Below, piece by piece: positions 23,271 through 31,350 of a DNA stretch of 64,000 nucleotides. Positions within the stretch are counted from its first letter, which is position 1. Every line of letters begins with the position of its first letter. The DNA is from Bacillota bacterium (GTDB lineage: Bacteria; Bacillota; Clostridia; Christensenellales; Aristaeellaceae), in NCBI GenBank assembly GCA_023411175.1, contig JAEYPB010000060.1, positions 1-64,000 on the forward strand. The letters run 5' to 3'. The notes below the pieces were generated by a model. The model ran no database searches. It was not told where the DNA came from and saw only the letters and a list, made by a program, of their open reading frames with translations. Position numbers and translations under genes: made by a program.

Positions 23271-23936
23271 TTAGTAATTTTCCTTGCGCACCTCGAAGAA
23301 GCTCTGGCCGTGCAGGCAGACGGGGCAGACTTCGGGCGCCTTCTTGCCCATGACCAGGTGCCCGCAGACGCGGCACTCCCACATGGCTTCCTCGCCCTTC
23401 TCGAACACCTTCTGCATTTCCACGTTGTTCAGAAGCGCGCGGTAGCGCTCCTCGTGGGACTTCTCGATGGCGGCGACGCGGCGGAAGCGCGCGGCCAGCT
23501 CCGGGAAGCCCTCCGCCTCGGCGTCCTTGGCGAAGCCGTCATACATGTCCGTCCACTCGTAGTGCTCGCCCTCGGCCGCGGCCAACAGGTTCTGGGCGGT
23601 CTTGCCCAGGTGGCCAAGCTCCTTGAACCAGATCTTGGCGTGCTCCTTCTCGTTGTCGGCGGTCTTCAGGAAGATCTCCGACAGCTGCTCGTAGCCTTCC
23701 TTCTTCGCGACAGAGGCGAAATAGGAGTACTTGTTGCGGGCCTGGCTCTCGCCGGCGAAGGCGGCCTCCAGGTTCTTCTCGGTCTTGGTCCCGGCGTACT
23801 TGTTGGCGACGGGCGCAACCGGCTCCTCATACTTCTCGAACTTCGAGGCGGGCTGCTTGCAGCGGGGGCACTTGAAGTCGGGCGTCATCGGCCCCTCGTG
23901 AATGTAGCCGCAGACCGAGCATTTCCATTTCTCCAT
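23271..23936 (-). CDS. Rubrerythrin-like diiron protein with rubredoxin domains at both ends
   Basis: A 221-residue peroxidase of the rubrerythrin superfamily. An N-terminal rubredoxin domain (CSVCGYIH..., CPRC, residues 6-26) precedes a ferritin-like four-helix domain (about 48-180) with the Glu/His ligands FAGESQARNKY, DNEKEHAKIW and EKSHEERY. A second rubredoxin domain (CRVCGHL..., CPVC, near 187-205) follows. Classical rubrerythrin has only the C-terminal one and 'reverse' forms only the N-terminal one. The protein likely reduces hydrogen peroxide in the cytoplasm with electrons from NADH via rubredoxin. The rubredoxin gene 350 nt upstream fits this. Confidence 0.9.
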   Translation of the reverse strand: MEKWKCSVCGYIHEGPMTPDFKCPRCKQPASKFEKYEEPVAPVANKYAGTKTEKNLEAAFAGESQARNKYSYFASVAKKEGYEQLSEIFLKTADNEKEHAKIWFKELGHLGKTAQNLLAAAEGEHYEWTDMYDGFAKDAEAEGFPELAARFRRVAAIEKSHEERYRALLNNVEMQKVFEKGEEAMWECRVCGHLVMGKKAPEVCPVCLHGQSFFEVRKENY

Positions 23937-24288
23937 GGGCGTCTCCTCCGTTTCATTGTGTAGTCAGGCACTGGAAAAGAGCCTTCTGCGCCGGGAACGA
24001 GCACCGGCGTGAGAGGCGTCGGCAGGCGCGCACATGCGCGTGCCGCTCGCCTGAGGGGGCCGGGCGGAAGGTCCGCGCGGCGCGCCAAAGGGCGCATGAT
24101 ATTTCGGGCGGCGCTTGGCAAACCGGGCATTCAAACGGGCGAAAGCGTCATGCACGAAGCGCACAACGGTTTCGCCCGCCCCCGTTTCCGTTGCGCCGCC
24201 CCACCCGAGGCCGGGCGCTCAACGCGCGCAGATTTCGTAAAGCCGCCGCGCCGCGGGTTTCGCCCCACTGCCGTGCATAAAGGGATTT
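23937..24288. other. GC-rich spacer between rubrerythrin and rubredoxin genes
   Basis: This 352-nt stretch has no supported gene. It contains a palindrome GGCAGGCGCGCACATGCGCGTGCC near 24030 and several short GC repeats. A 102-codon plus-strand frame crosses it but has no ribosome site and an Arg-rich, shadow-like composition. No promoter for the rubrerythrin gene was recognised. Confidence 0.4.
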
Positions 24289-24450
24289 TTACGCTTCCTC
24301 GGAAAACTCCGCTTTAGACGCGCCGCAGAGCGGGCAGACCCAATCCTCCGGCAGATCTTCCCACTTGGTGCCCGGCGCGATGCCGTTGTCCGGATCGCCG
24401 GCCGCCTCGTCGTAGACATACCCGCAGACGTCGCAAACATACTTCTTCAT
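24289..24450 (-). CDS. Rubredoxin
   Basis: A 53-residue rubredoxin. Its four iron ligands are in CDVCGY (residues 6-9) and CPLCGA (residues 39-42), with the conserved core GDPDNGIAPGTKWEDLPEDW between. The small cytoplasmic electron carrier donates to rubrerythrin-type peroxidases and flavodiiron proteins. ATG at 24450 lies about 9 nt past a GAAGG ribosome site. It has its own promoter and stands just upstream of the rubrerythrin gene on the same strand. Confidence 0.95.
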   Translation of the reverse strand: MKKYVCDVCGYVYDEAAGDPDNGIAPGTKWEDLPEDWVCPLCGASKAEFSEEA

Positions 24451-24518
24451 GGATTCAACCTTCCCTTCAAAAATATGGAGTTCCCTTTGGAGCGCCAGCG
24501 AAGGCCGCCCACGCCTAT

Positions 24519-24547
24519 ATTATATACCACAAATTAGGCGGAATTAA
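24519..24547 (-). promoter_or_regulatory. Promoter of the rubredoxin gene
   Basis: TTAATT, 17 nt, TATAAT on the minus strand, about 65 nt before the start codon. Confidence 0.6.
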
Positions 24548-24571
24548 CATCCCCTTGCGAACTTTTCCGCC

Positions 24572-24608
24572 AAAAGAGCCCCTGACGCCCGGGAAGAGCG
24601 GCAGGGGC
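24572..24608 (-). terminator. Terminator of the MarR-ABC-HlyD operon
   Basis: GCCCCTG / CAGGGGC outer stem with a further GC stem inside, followed on the minus strand by TCTTTTGG. It lies 200 nt past the last gene, with a modular repeat copy in between. Confidence 0.6.
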
Positions 24609-24614
24609 TTTATA

Positions 24615-24789
24615 GCATCAAAAAACCCGCCGGGTTTTTTGATGCGAAGGAAAAACCCTGCGTGTGCCTGAAATCCCCTGGGATTTCCGGGCGGCGCACT
24701 GACCAAAGGTGCGGATAGCGCCACCAGTTTGCGTACTGGTGGCGCTATCCCGCGCCCGGCGTACACGCCGCCGGGCGCGATTGAAACCC
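24615..24789 (+). repeat. Modular hairpin repeat, complete copy 3 (type copy)
   Basis: A complete 175-nt copy. Part 0 is a hairpin with 14-bp arms GCATCAAAAAACCC / GGGTTTTTTGATGC. The linker GAAGGAAAAACCCTGCGTG follows. Part A is GAAATCC CCTG GGATTTC. The linker ACTGACCAAAGGTGC comes next. Part B has 15-bp arms GGATAGCGCCACCAG / CTGGTGGCGCTATCC. Part C has arms CGCGCCCGGCG / CGCCGGGCGCG enclosing the conserved TACACGC. The tail is ATTGAAACCC. It lies in the 3' region of the exporter operon, in antisense orientation to it. Confidence 0.85.
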
Positions 24790-24808
24790 ACGGGGGCTTT
24801 CCTTTGCG

Positions 24809-26194
24809 TCATTCTCCGGCCGCGATGACGGCGGAGCCGGTCATCCCGACGCGCATGCCGGGGGCGTTGTCCATTTCAATGGTCACGTCGTACATCGTGA
24901 TGCCGCCCACAAGTCTGCCGACGAAGGCGATCTTCTTGACGGTGCCGCTGAGTTCCTCGCCCGGCAGCGCGTTGACGGTGACGGCGGCGCTCTGCCCCAC
25001 GGCGAGGCGCACCACGTCCATCTCGTCCACCGCAACCACCATGTCCAGCTTCTCATCGGAAGACAGCGACAGGATGGCCGTGTCCTTGCCCAGCGGCGTG
25101 TTGGTGATGTTCGAGTACACCGCTTCCACGATGCCGCTGGCGGGGGCGGTGATCTCGCCGCTGTCGAGGATGGCCTCGGACCTGTCAATCTGATCCAGGA
25201 TGTCCTGCCGCCTGGTCAGCGCGGACTTGTAGGCGTCCGAGATGGGCACGTCGGTCAGGTCGAAGAGCGCCGCGCCCCTTGAAACCGACGCGTTCTCCTT
25301 GTTCTCATAGCGCGACCGGTCCACCGTGCCGCCCGTGGCGGTGATGGTCAGCGGCGCGTTGATCTCGGCGGGGCCCGCGCCGATCAGCGCGCCCTGGTAG
25401 ACGCTGACGGTGTCGCCCAGCTTGGGGCCGTCGTCGGTAAAGGTGACGGTGGCCTCTTTGGTGGCGCTGGAGATGGAGGCCACGCGGCCATCCCACTCGT
25501 TGCCCCGGTCGTCCTTCACGGTGACGGCCGCGCCCGCCCGGAGGCCCGTGGACTCCTGCGGGATGAAGCGCACCTTCATCAGGCCGTCGGTGGACAATAG
25601 CGCCAGCGCGCCGTCCCGGCTGATGACGGTCGAAACGTCCTCGCCCTCGTCGGCGAACACCTTCTTGACGCGCCCCTTGACGGGGGAGGACACGGTTTCG
25701 GAGGCCTTCTTGCCGCTCAGGGACTTCACAACCTGCTCCTGGTCGTCCCGCTGCGCCTTCAGGTCGTTCACGGTATCCTGCAGCTTGTCCACGTCAACCC
25801 GGGCCAACACGTCGCCCCGGCTCACTTCGTCGCCCGTCTTGACGGGCAGCTGGATGATGGTGACGGCGGCGGGGGTCAATACGTCCTCGCCGTCCTGGGC
25901 GGTCAGCGAACCGTCGCCTGCGACGGTGTTCGCCTCCGCCGCGGGCGCGGGTTCCGGCGTCTTAAGGGCGGCAGGCTGCGGCGCGGCCTGCGAAACGCCC
26001 TGGACGGGCTCGGCGCTCACGCTCTGAACGGCCCTGCGGGCGGACAGCCCCCCGTTCCCGCCGATTCCGTCCAGAAAGCCGAGATCCGTCGTGCGGCTCA
26101 GGAACACGCCGCCGGCCGCGCCCAGGATCAGGAAGATCAGGACGAGCAGCACCGTGACGACGGGGTTGCCCCGCTTGCGATCGGATTTCATCAT
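24809..26194 (-). CDS. HlyD-type adaptor with two lipoyl/barrel-sandwich halves
   Basis: A 461-residue membrane-fusion protein. One N-terminal transmembrane helix (VVTVLLVLIFLILGAAGGVFL) precedes an Ala/Pro-rich linker, a barrel-sandwich half (IIQLPVKTGDEVSRGDVLARVDVD near residue 112), a short coiled coil (KLQDTVNDLKAQRDDQEQ), a second half (SPVKGRVKKVFADEGEDV near residue 166) and C-terminal beta domains. Proteins of this type couple ABC or RND pumps to export across the envelope. It is the last gene of the MarR operon. Two adaptors beside half-transporters that normally work without adaptors is unusual. Confidence 0.85.
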   Translation of the reverse strand: MMKSDRKRGNPVVTVLLVLIFLILGAAGGVFLSRTTDLGFLDGIGGNGGLSARRAVQSVSAEPVQGVSQAAPQPAALKTPEPAPAAEANTVAGDGSLTAQDGEDVLTPAAVTIIQLPVKTGDEVSRGDVLARVDVDKLQDTVNDLKAQRDDQEQVVKSLSGKKASETVSSPVKGRVKKVFADEGEDVSTVISRDGALALLSTDGLMKVRFIPQESTGLRAGAAVTVKDDRGNEWDGRVASISSATKEATVTFTDDGPKLGDTVSVYQGALIGAGPAEINAPLTITATGGTVDRSRYENKENASVSRGAALFDLTDVPISDAYKSALTRRQDILDQIDRSEAILDSGEITAPASGIVEAVYSNITNTPLGKDTAILSLSSDEKLDMVVAVDEMDVVRLAVGQSAAVTVNALPGEELSGTVKKIAFVGRLVGGITMYDVTIEMDNAPGMRVGMTGSAVIAAGE

Positions 26195-26211
26195 TTTTCA
26201 TTCCTCCTTCG

Positions 26212-26871
26212 TCAGTCCACCTGGATGGAGACCGTGGCGTTGGTGCCGATGAGTCCGGACAGGTCGATCCCGCCCGCGAGGTCGATCTTCACCGGGATGG
26301 TCTGGGTGACCTTCGTGTAGGTGCCGCTGGTGGAGTAGCTCATGGCGTTTCCGGAGATGGCGCTCTGGGTGATGCTGTCGATCTCCCGCACCACGCCGGA
26401 AAACGCCTGGCCCGGGTAGGCGTCAAGGGTGACGCGCACGGCCTGACCGGCGCGCACGCGGCGGATGGCGGTCTCCTCGACGTTGGCCTGGATGTAGATG
26501 TCCCGGGTGTCGGCCACCACGGCGATTACCGTGGAGGGGCCCACCGTCTGGCCCTCGGCCACGTCGCACTCGACGACGGCGCCGTCCACCGGCGACTTGA
26601 GGTAGCCGGTGTTCTCGGAGAGCGCGAGAATCTGGTCCTTCTTCACAACGTCGCCCTTTTTGACCATCAGGCGGCGCAGCTTGCCCGCGCCTGAGGGGGT
26701 GATGGCGTGGAGGCTGGCGGTGACCTTTACGTTGTCGGTGGTCAGAAGGTTCATGTCCCGGAGCACGAAGTAGCCGCCTGTGATCGCGGCGATGACGACG
26801 ACGAGCGCGATCAGCGCCGCCACCGCGCCCCTGCCCGAGCGTCCCTTTTCGGGTTTTGCCGTGGTTTCCAT
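26212..26871 (-). CDS. HlyD-family secretion adaptor (short)
   Basis: A 219-residue adaptor. One transmembrane helix lies near residues 16-36 (AVAALIALVVVIAAITGGYFV). A biotinyl-lipoyl-like segment follows (MVKKGDVVKKDQILAL, then SPVDGAVVECDVAEGQTVG). An EmrA/HlyD-like beta-barrel carries YIQANVEETAIRRVRAGQAVRVTLDAYPG. It lacks the long coiled-coil hairpin of Gram-negative homologues, as expected without an outer membrane. It lies 14 nt after the ABC exporter genes and 17 nt before the longer adaptor. Confidence 0.86.
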   Translation of the reverse strand: METTAKPEKGRSGRGAVAALIALVVVIAAITGGYFVLRDMNLLTTDNVKVTASLHAITPSGAGKLRRLMVKKGDVVKKDQILALSENTGYLKSPVDGAVVECDVAEGQTVGPSTVIAVVADTRDIYIQANVEETAIRRVRAGQAVRVTLDAYPGQAFSGVVREIDSITQSAISGNAMSYSTSGTYTKVTQTIPVKIDLAGGIDLSGLIGTNATVSIQVD

Positions 26872-26885
26872 GGTAAGCGCCCCTT

Positions 26886-28757
26886 TCAGGTTTCAGTTGG
26901 ATCAAACTGGGAATTGTACAGATCGGCGTAGAAGCCGTTTGCCGAGAGAAGCTCCTCGTGGCTGCCCTGCTCCACCACGTCGCCGTCCCGCATGACGAGG
27001 ATCAGGTCGGCGTTTTTGATGGTGGACAGCCGGTGGGCGATGACAAAGCTGGTGCGCCCGCGCATGAGGCTGTCCATCGCCTTCTGGATCAGGATCTCGG
27101 TGCGGGTGTCCACCGACGAGGTGGCCTCGTCCAGGATCAGGATGCGGGGGTTGGCCAGGATCGACCGGGCGATGGTGAACAGCTGCTTCTGGCCCTGAGA
27201 GATGTTCGTGGCTTCCTCGTTCATCATCATCTGGTAGCCGCCGGGCAGCGCCCGGATGAACTCGTCGCAGTGGGCGGCCTTCGCGGCGCGGATCACCTCT
27301 TCGTCGGTGGCGCCGAAGCTGCCGTAGCGCAGGTTCTCCATGATGGTGGCGTTGTACAGCCACGTGTCCTGCAGCACCATGCCGAACAGGCTCCGCAGCT
27401 GCTCGCGCGAGAAGTCCTGGATGTCGCGCCCGTCGATTTCGATGCGCCCGCCGTTCAGCTCATAGAAGCGCATCAGGAGTTTTACGATCGTGGTCTTGCC
27501 CGCGCCGGTGGGGCCGACGATGGCCACCTTCTGTCCGGGCTTCGCGACGGCGCTGAAGTCCCGGATGATGATCTTCTCCGGGTCGTAGCCGAACGAAACG
27601 TGGTCGAACCGCACTTCGCCCCGGACGGTGGCAAGCGCCGCGTCCTCCACCTTCGAGGGGTCCTCGGATTCCTCCTTTTCCTCCAGGAACTCGAACACCC
27701 GCTCCGCCGCGGCGACGGTGGACTGGATGGTGTTTGAGATCGACGCCAGCTGCGCGATGGGCTGGGTGAAGGATCGCATGTACTGGATGAAGGACTGGAT
27801 GTCGCCGACATCCACCACCTTCTTGACCGCCAGGTACCCGCCCATCACGCACACCGCCACGTAGGCGAAGTTGCCGATGGTGTTCATGAGGGGCATCATG
27901 ATCGAGGACATGAACTGGCTCTTCGCGGCGGTGCCGCGCAGCGCCTCGTTATTCTCCTCGAAGCTGCGCACCGATTCCGCCTCGCCGTTGAAGGCCTTGA
28001 CGATGGCGTGGCCGCCGTACATCTCCTCGATCTGGCCGTTCAGCGCGCCGAGGTACTTCTGCTGGGCGACGAAGTAGCCCTGGGACCGCTTCACCACGAA
28101 CATCATCGCCACGCCGGACACCGGCAGCACCACCAGCGCGAGGAGCGTCATCTGCCAGCTGATCGAAAGCATCATCGCCAGCACGCCCACCACCGTCACG
28201 GTGGAGGTCACCAGCTGGGTCAGGCTCTGGTTCAGCGTCTGGTTGACCAGGTCCACGTCGTTTGTGATGCGGGAGAGCACCTCGCCGTGGGTGAGGCTGT
28301 CAAAGTACTTGAGGGGCAGGCGGTTGATCTTTTCGGAGATCTCCCGGCGCAGCCGGAAGGTCAGGTCGTTGGAGACGCCGGCCATGATGTAGCCTTGAAT
28401 GTACGAACATACCGACGATACTACGTAAAGCACAACCAGCCACGAAAGAATGCGCGTGATGTACGCCATGTCGGTCAGAAGCCCGGTGCCGGTGTACCAG
28501 GCGATGAGGCCCTCCACCAGCTTCGTGGTCACGTTGCCCATGAGCTTTGGCCCGACGATTGAGAACACCGTGGAGGCGATGGCGAACAGCATCACGATGA
28601 GGATGCGCAGGGCGTAGGGCCGGAGGCGGTCGGTCAGCGTCCCGAGCGTCTTTGAAAAGTCCTTTGCCTTCTGGGGCGGCCCGCCCGCCATATGGCCGCC
28701 GCCGGGGCCCATGGGGCCGCGTGGGGCGGGCGCGGCCCGTTTTGATTGCTCGCTCAT
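26886..28757 (-). CDS. ABC exporter half-transporter (second subunit)
   Basis: A 623-residue type IV exporter with six helices (about 40-350) fused to an ATPase domain. Walker A is GPTGAGKTT near residue 413, the signature is altered to NISQGQKQL, and Walker B is LILDEATSSVD with the catalytic Glu intact. The N-terminus is a Pro/Gly-rich tail (PRGPMGPGGGHMAGG). The start overlaps the preceding ABC gene by 4 nt, so the two form a heterodimer. Multidrug or lipid export is the family norm. Confidence 0.92.
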   Translation of the reverse strand: MSEQSKRAAPAPRGPMGPGGGHMAGGPPQKAKDFSKTLGTLTDRLRPYALRILIVMLFAIASTVFSIVGPKLMGNVTTKLVEGLIAWYTGTGLLTDMAYITRILSWLVVLYVVSSVCSYIQGYIMAGVSNDLTFRLRREISEKINRLPLKYFDSLTHGEVLSRITNDVDLVNQTLNQSLTQLVTSTVTVVGVLAMMLSISWQMTLLALVVLPVSGVAMMFVVKRSQGYFVAQQKYLGALNGQIEEMYGGHAIVKAFNGEAESVRSFEENNEALRGTAAKSQFMSSIMMPLMNTIGNFAYVAVCVMGGYLAVKKVVDVGDIQSFIQYMRSFTQPIAQLASISNTIQSTVAAAERVFEFLEEKEESEDPSKVEDAALATVRGEVRFDHVSFGYDPEKIIIRDFSAVAKPGQKVAIVGPTGAGKTTIVKLLMRFYELNGGRIEIDGRDIQDFSREQLRSLFGMVLQDTWLYNATIMENLRYGSFGATDEEVIRAAKAAHCDEFIRALPGGYQMMMNEEATNISQGQKQLFTIARSILANPRILILDEATSSVDTRTEILIQKAMDSLMRGRTSFVIAHRLSTIKNADLILVMRDGDVVEQGSHEELLSANGFYADLYNSQFDPTET

Positions 28758-30496
28758 TTTTTCAGTTCCTCCTCGCTGAGCTGCGAAGCGGCGATTTCGT
28801 GGTAGACCGGACAGGTTTCAAGGAGCGTCCGGTGGGTGCCGATGCCGACGACTTCGCCGCCGTCCAGCACCACGATCTGATCCGCGTTCATCACCGTGGA
28901 CACGCGCTGCGCCACGATCAGCTTGGTCGCGTCGGAAAGCTCGCTGCCAAGCGCTTCGCGAAGCCGCCTGTCAGTCTTGAGATCCAGCGCGGAGAAGCTG
29001 TCGTCAAATACGTACACCGGCGCGTTCTTCGCCACGGCGCGGCCGATGGAGAGCCGCTGCTTCTGCCCGCCCGACACGTTGCCGCCGCCCTGGGCGATGG
29101 ACTCGTCATATCGATCGGGCTTTTCTCCGATGAAGTCCGCGGCCTGGGCGATCCGTGCCGCGCGCTCCACGTTCTCCTGGTGCATGTCCGGGTCGGAATA
29201 GGCCAGGTTCGAGCGGATGGTGCCGGAGAACAGCACGCTCTTCTGGGGCACGTAGCCGACCTTTTCCCGAAGGTCGTGGAGCCGCACGTCCCGGATGTCC
29301 CTTCCGGAGACGGTGATGCGGCCGCCGGTCACGTCGTAGAAGCGGATTAAGAGGTTCACCAGCGTGGACTTGCCGCTGCCTGTCGCGCCGATGAAGGCGG
29401 TGGTGGTGCCGGGGCGGGCGGTGAAGGAGATGCGGCGGAGCACGTCGTCCTCGCCGCCGGGATAGCGGAAGCTCACGTCCTCGTACCGGACCTCGCCGTA
29501 AAACGGCTCCGGGAAATTCTGGGGAACGTCCGGGTCAAGGATGGTGGGCTCGGTCTCCAACACCTCCTGGATGCGGTTGACCGACACGATGGCCCGGGGC
29601 ACCAGGATGAACATCATCGCCAGGAACAGGAAGGCCATGATGATCTGCATCGCGTACTGCATGTACGCCATCATGTCGCCGATCTGCATGTTGAAGGAGG
29701 TCACCTGCAGCGTGCCGACCCACACGATGGCCAGCGTGGTCAGGTTCATGATCAGCATCATCGCCGGCATCATCAAGGACATCGCGCGGTTGACGTAGAG
29801 GTTCGTATCGGCGAAGTCGGCGTTGGCGCCGTCGAAGCGCTTTTCCTCGAACCGCTGGGTGTTGAACGCGCGGATGACCAGCATGCCCTCTAGGTTTTCC
29901 CGCGCCACGCGGTTGATGCGGTCGATGAGGTTTTGAATCAGCATGAACTTGGGCATCACGAGTACGAGCAGGATCAGGATCAGACCGATCAGGCAGATGA
30001 CCGCGATGGCGATGATCCAGGTCATCGATGAGGACTTCTGCACCGCGTGGATCACGCCGCCCACCGCCATGATGGGCGCGTAGAACACGAAGCGGATCGC
30101 CATGATGAGGAGCGACTGCACCTGCGTCACGTCGTTGGTCGTGCGGGTGATGAGGGACGCGGTGGAAAACCTGTCAAACTGCGCGCTGGAGAAGGACTCG
30201 ACCTTTTTGAACACGCGGCTTCGGAAATCCCCCGCCACGTTGGCCGCGACGTAGGCGGCGATGTAGCCCACGAGGATCGACGCGCCCGCGCTCACCAGCG
30301 AGACGAGCAGCATCCTGCCGCCCATCTTCCAGATGTAGGGGATGTTGGAATCGATGACGCCGACGTTGACGATGTCGGACATGTAATCCGGCAGCGTCAG
30401 ATCCGCGATCGCCTGAGCGAACAGGAGCGCCACGGCGAGGAGGATGTAGCCGGTATAGGGCGCCATGGCCTGAATCAGTTTTTTCAATGGCTTCAC
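28754..30496 (-). CDS. ABC exporter half-transporter (first subunit, degenerate site)
   Basis: A 580-residue type IV exporter with six helices and an ATPase domain. Walker A is GATGSGKST near residue 371, the signature is NVSGGQKQRL, and Walker B reads VYVFDDSFSALD with Asp in place of the catalytic Glu. This is the classic degenerate-site partner of heterodimeric exporters such as TM287/288. Its start overlaps the marR stop (ATGA), which couples translation to the regulator. Confidence 0.92.
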   Translation of the reverse strand: MKPLKKLIQAMAPYTGYILLAVALLFAQAIADLTLPDYMSDIVNVGVIDSNIPYIWKMGGRMLLVSLVSAGASILVGYIAAYVAANVAGDFRSRVFKKVESFSSAQFDRFSTASLITRTTNDVTQVQSLLIMAIRFVFYAPIMAVGGVIHAVQKSSSMTWIIAIAVICLIGLILILLVLVMPKFMLIQNLIDRINRVARENLEGMLVIRAFNTQRFEEKRFDGANADFADTNLYVNRAMSLMMPAMMLIMNLTTLAIVWVGTLQVTSFNMQIGDMMAYMQYAMQIIMAFLFLAMMFILVPRAIVSVNRIQEVLETEPTILDPDVPQNFPEPFYGEVRYEDVSFRYPGGEDDVLRRISFTARPGTTTAFIGATGSGKSTLVNLLIRFYDVTGGRITVSGRDIRDVRLHDLREKVGYVPQKSVLFSGTIRSNLAYSDPDMHQENVERAARIAQAADFIGEKPDRYDESIAQGGGNVSGGQKQRLSIGRAVAKNAPVYVFDDSFSALDLKTDRRLREALGSELSDATKLIVAQRVSTVMNADQIVVLDGGEVVGIGTHRTLLETCPVYHEIAASQLSEEELKK

Positions 30497-30975
30497 TCTT
30501 TCGGGTTTTGTTCTTCCTGCGCCAAGTTGCCGTTTGCCGCCATTTCCGCCTTCACGCCGGACAGAAACAGCTCCATCATCTCGATGAATTTTGCTGCGTT
30601 CTCCCGCCCCATGCGGCCCAGCACCTTTTCGATCCGCTCCATGCCCTCCTGGTAGAACTGCCGCATCTTTTCCCGCCCCCCGTCGGTCAGGTCAATGGTG
30701 GTTTTGCGGCGGTTGTTGGGGTCGATGGCGCGGCGTATCCAGCCCTTCTCCTCCAGCGAGTTGAGCGCCTGGGATACCGAGGGCTTGGTCAGCCCCAGCT
30801 GGACGCTGAGCCAGGTCGTCGACGCGCGGTCGCCTCTCTGGTCGCAGACGTCGATCAGATGCAGGATCGGCATTTCGCTGTGGCTGATGCCGCAGAAGGG
30901 CTTTGCCTGCATCAGGTAGCGCCGCATGTCGCCGATGACGGTGAAGAAGCGCTCCGGCAGGTTTTGCTGCTCCAT
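30493..30975 (-). CDS. MarR-family transcriptional regulator
   Basis: A 160-residue winged-helix repressor with the MarR core: STTWLSVQLGLTKPSVSQALNSLEEKGWIRR (recognition helix, residues ~55-85) and the wing DPNNRRKTTIDLTDGGREKM. MarR proteins release DNA when they bind phenolic or drug-like ligands. As first gene of an exporter operon with an inverted repeat at its promoter, it most likely autoregulates and senses an exporter substrate. Confidence 0.92.
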   Translation of the reverse strand: MEQQNLPERFFTVIGDMRRYLMQAKPFCGISHSEMPILHLIDVCDQRGDRASTTWLSVQLGLTKPSVSQALNSLEEKGWIRRAIDPNNRRKTTIDLTDGGREKMRQFYQEGMERIEKVLGRMGRENAAKFIEMMELFLSGVKAEMAANGNLAQEEQNPKE

Positions 30976-30998
30976 TCGATCACTCCGTTTAATACATT

Positions 30999-31021
30999 AA
31001 CTGTTTTGTTGATTAACAGTT
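30999..31021. promoter_or_regulatory. Putative MarR operator
   Basis: AACTGTT nine bases AACAGTT, an inverted repeat just downstream of the predicted transcription start of the marR operon. The position fits autorepression. Confidence 0.55.
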
Positions 31022-31033
31022 GTCGCGCAAAAC

Positions 31034-31062
31034 ATTATATGCCCTCCCGGAAGGGCCGTCAA
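31034..31062 (-). promoter_or_regulatory. Promoter of the marR-ABC-HlyD operon
   Basis: TTGACG, 17 nt, TATAAT on the minus strand. The spacer itself contains the palindrome GCCCTTCCGGGAGGGC, a possible second protein-binding site between the hexamers. Confidence 0.8.
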
Positions 31063-31170
31063 CCGGCAAACGCGTTTGTTTGTGGTAAATTCTACATTGC
31101 GCCACAATTTGCGAAAAAAGCCCGCCGTATTCGCGTGCTTCGGGCCCAGACCATGGCCAAAATCTCCGCA

Positions 31171-31345
31171 GGGTTTCAATCGTTCCCGGCGGCATGTACG
31201 CCGGGAACGGGATAGCGCCACCAGTACGCATACTGATGGCGCTATCCACACCTTTGGTCAGTGCGCCATCCGAAAATCCCGAAGGATTTCAGGCGCACGC
31301 AGGGTTTTTTCTTCGCATCAAGGACCCCGGAGGGGTCCTTGATGC
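31171..31345 (-). repeat. Modular hairpin repeat, complete copy 4
   Basis: Exactly 175 nt, on the minus strand, the same length as copy 3. Part 0 is GCATCAAGGACCCC / GGGGTCCTTGATGC. Part A is GAAATCC TTCG GGATTTTC. The linker ACTGACCAAAGGTG is identical to copy 3. Part B is GGATAGCGCCATCAG / CTGGTGGCGCTATCC with one G-U pair. Part C is CGTTCCCGGCG / CGCCGGGAACG around TACATGC. Arms of parts 0 and C differ from copy 3 by paired substitutions. It lies between the marR promoter and hpf. Confidence 0.85.
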
Positions 31346-31350
31346 TTTGA

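Noticed and set aside
24009..24317. 102-codon plus-strand frame between rubrerythrin and rubredoxin genes
   Set aside because: No ribosome site, Arg/Pro-rich composition, and it overlaps the rubredoxin gene antisense.
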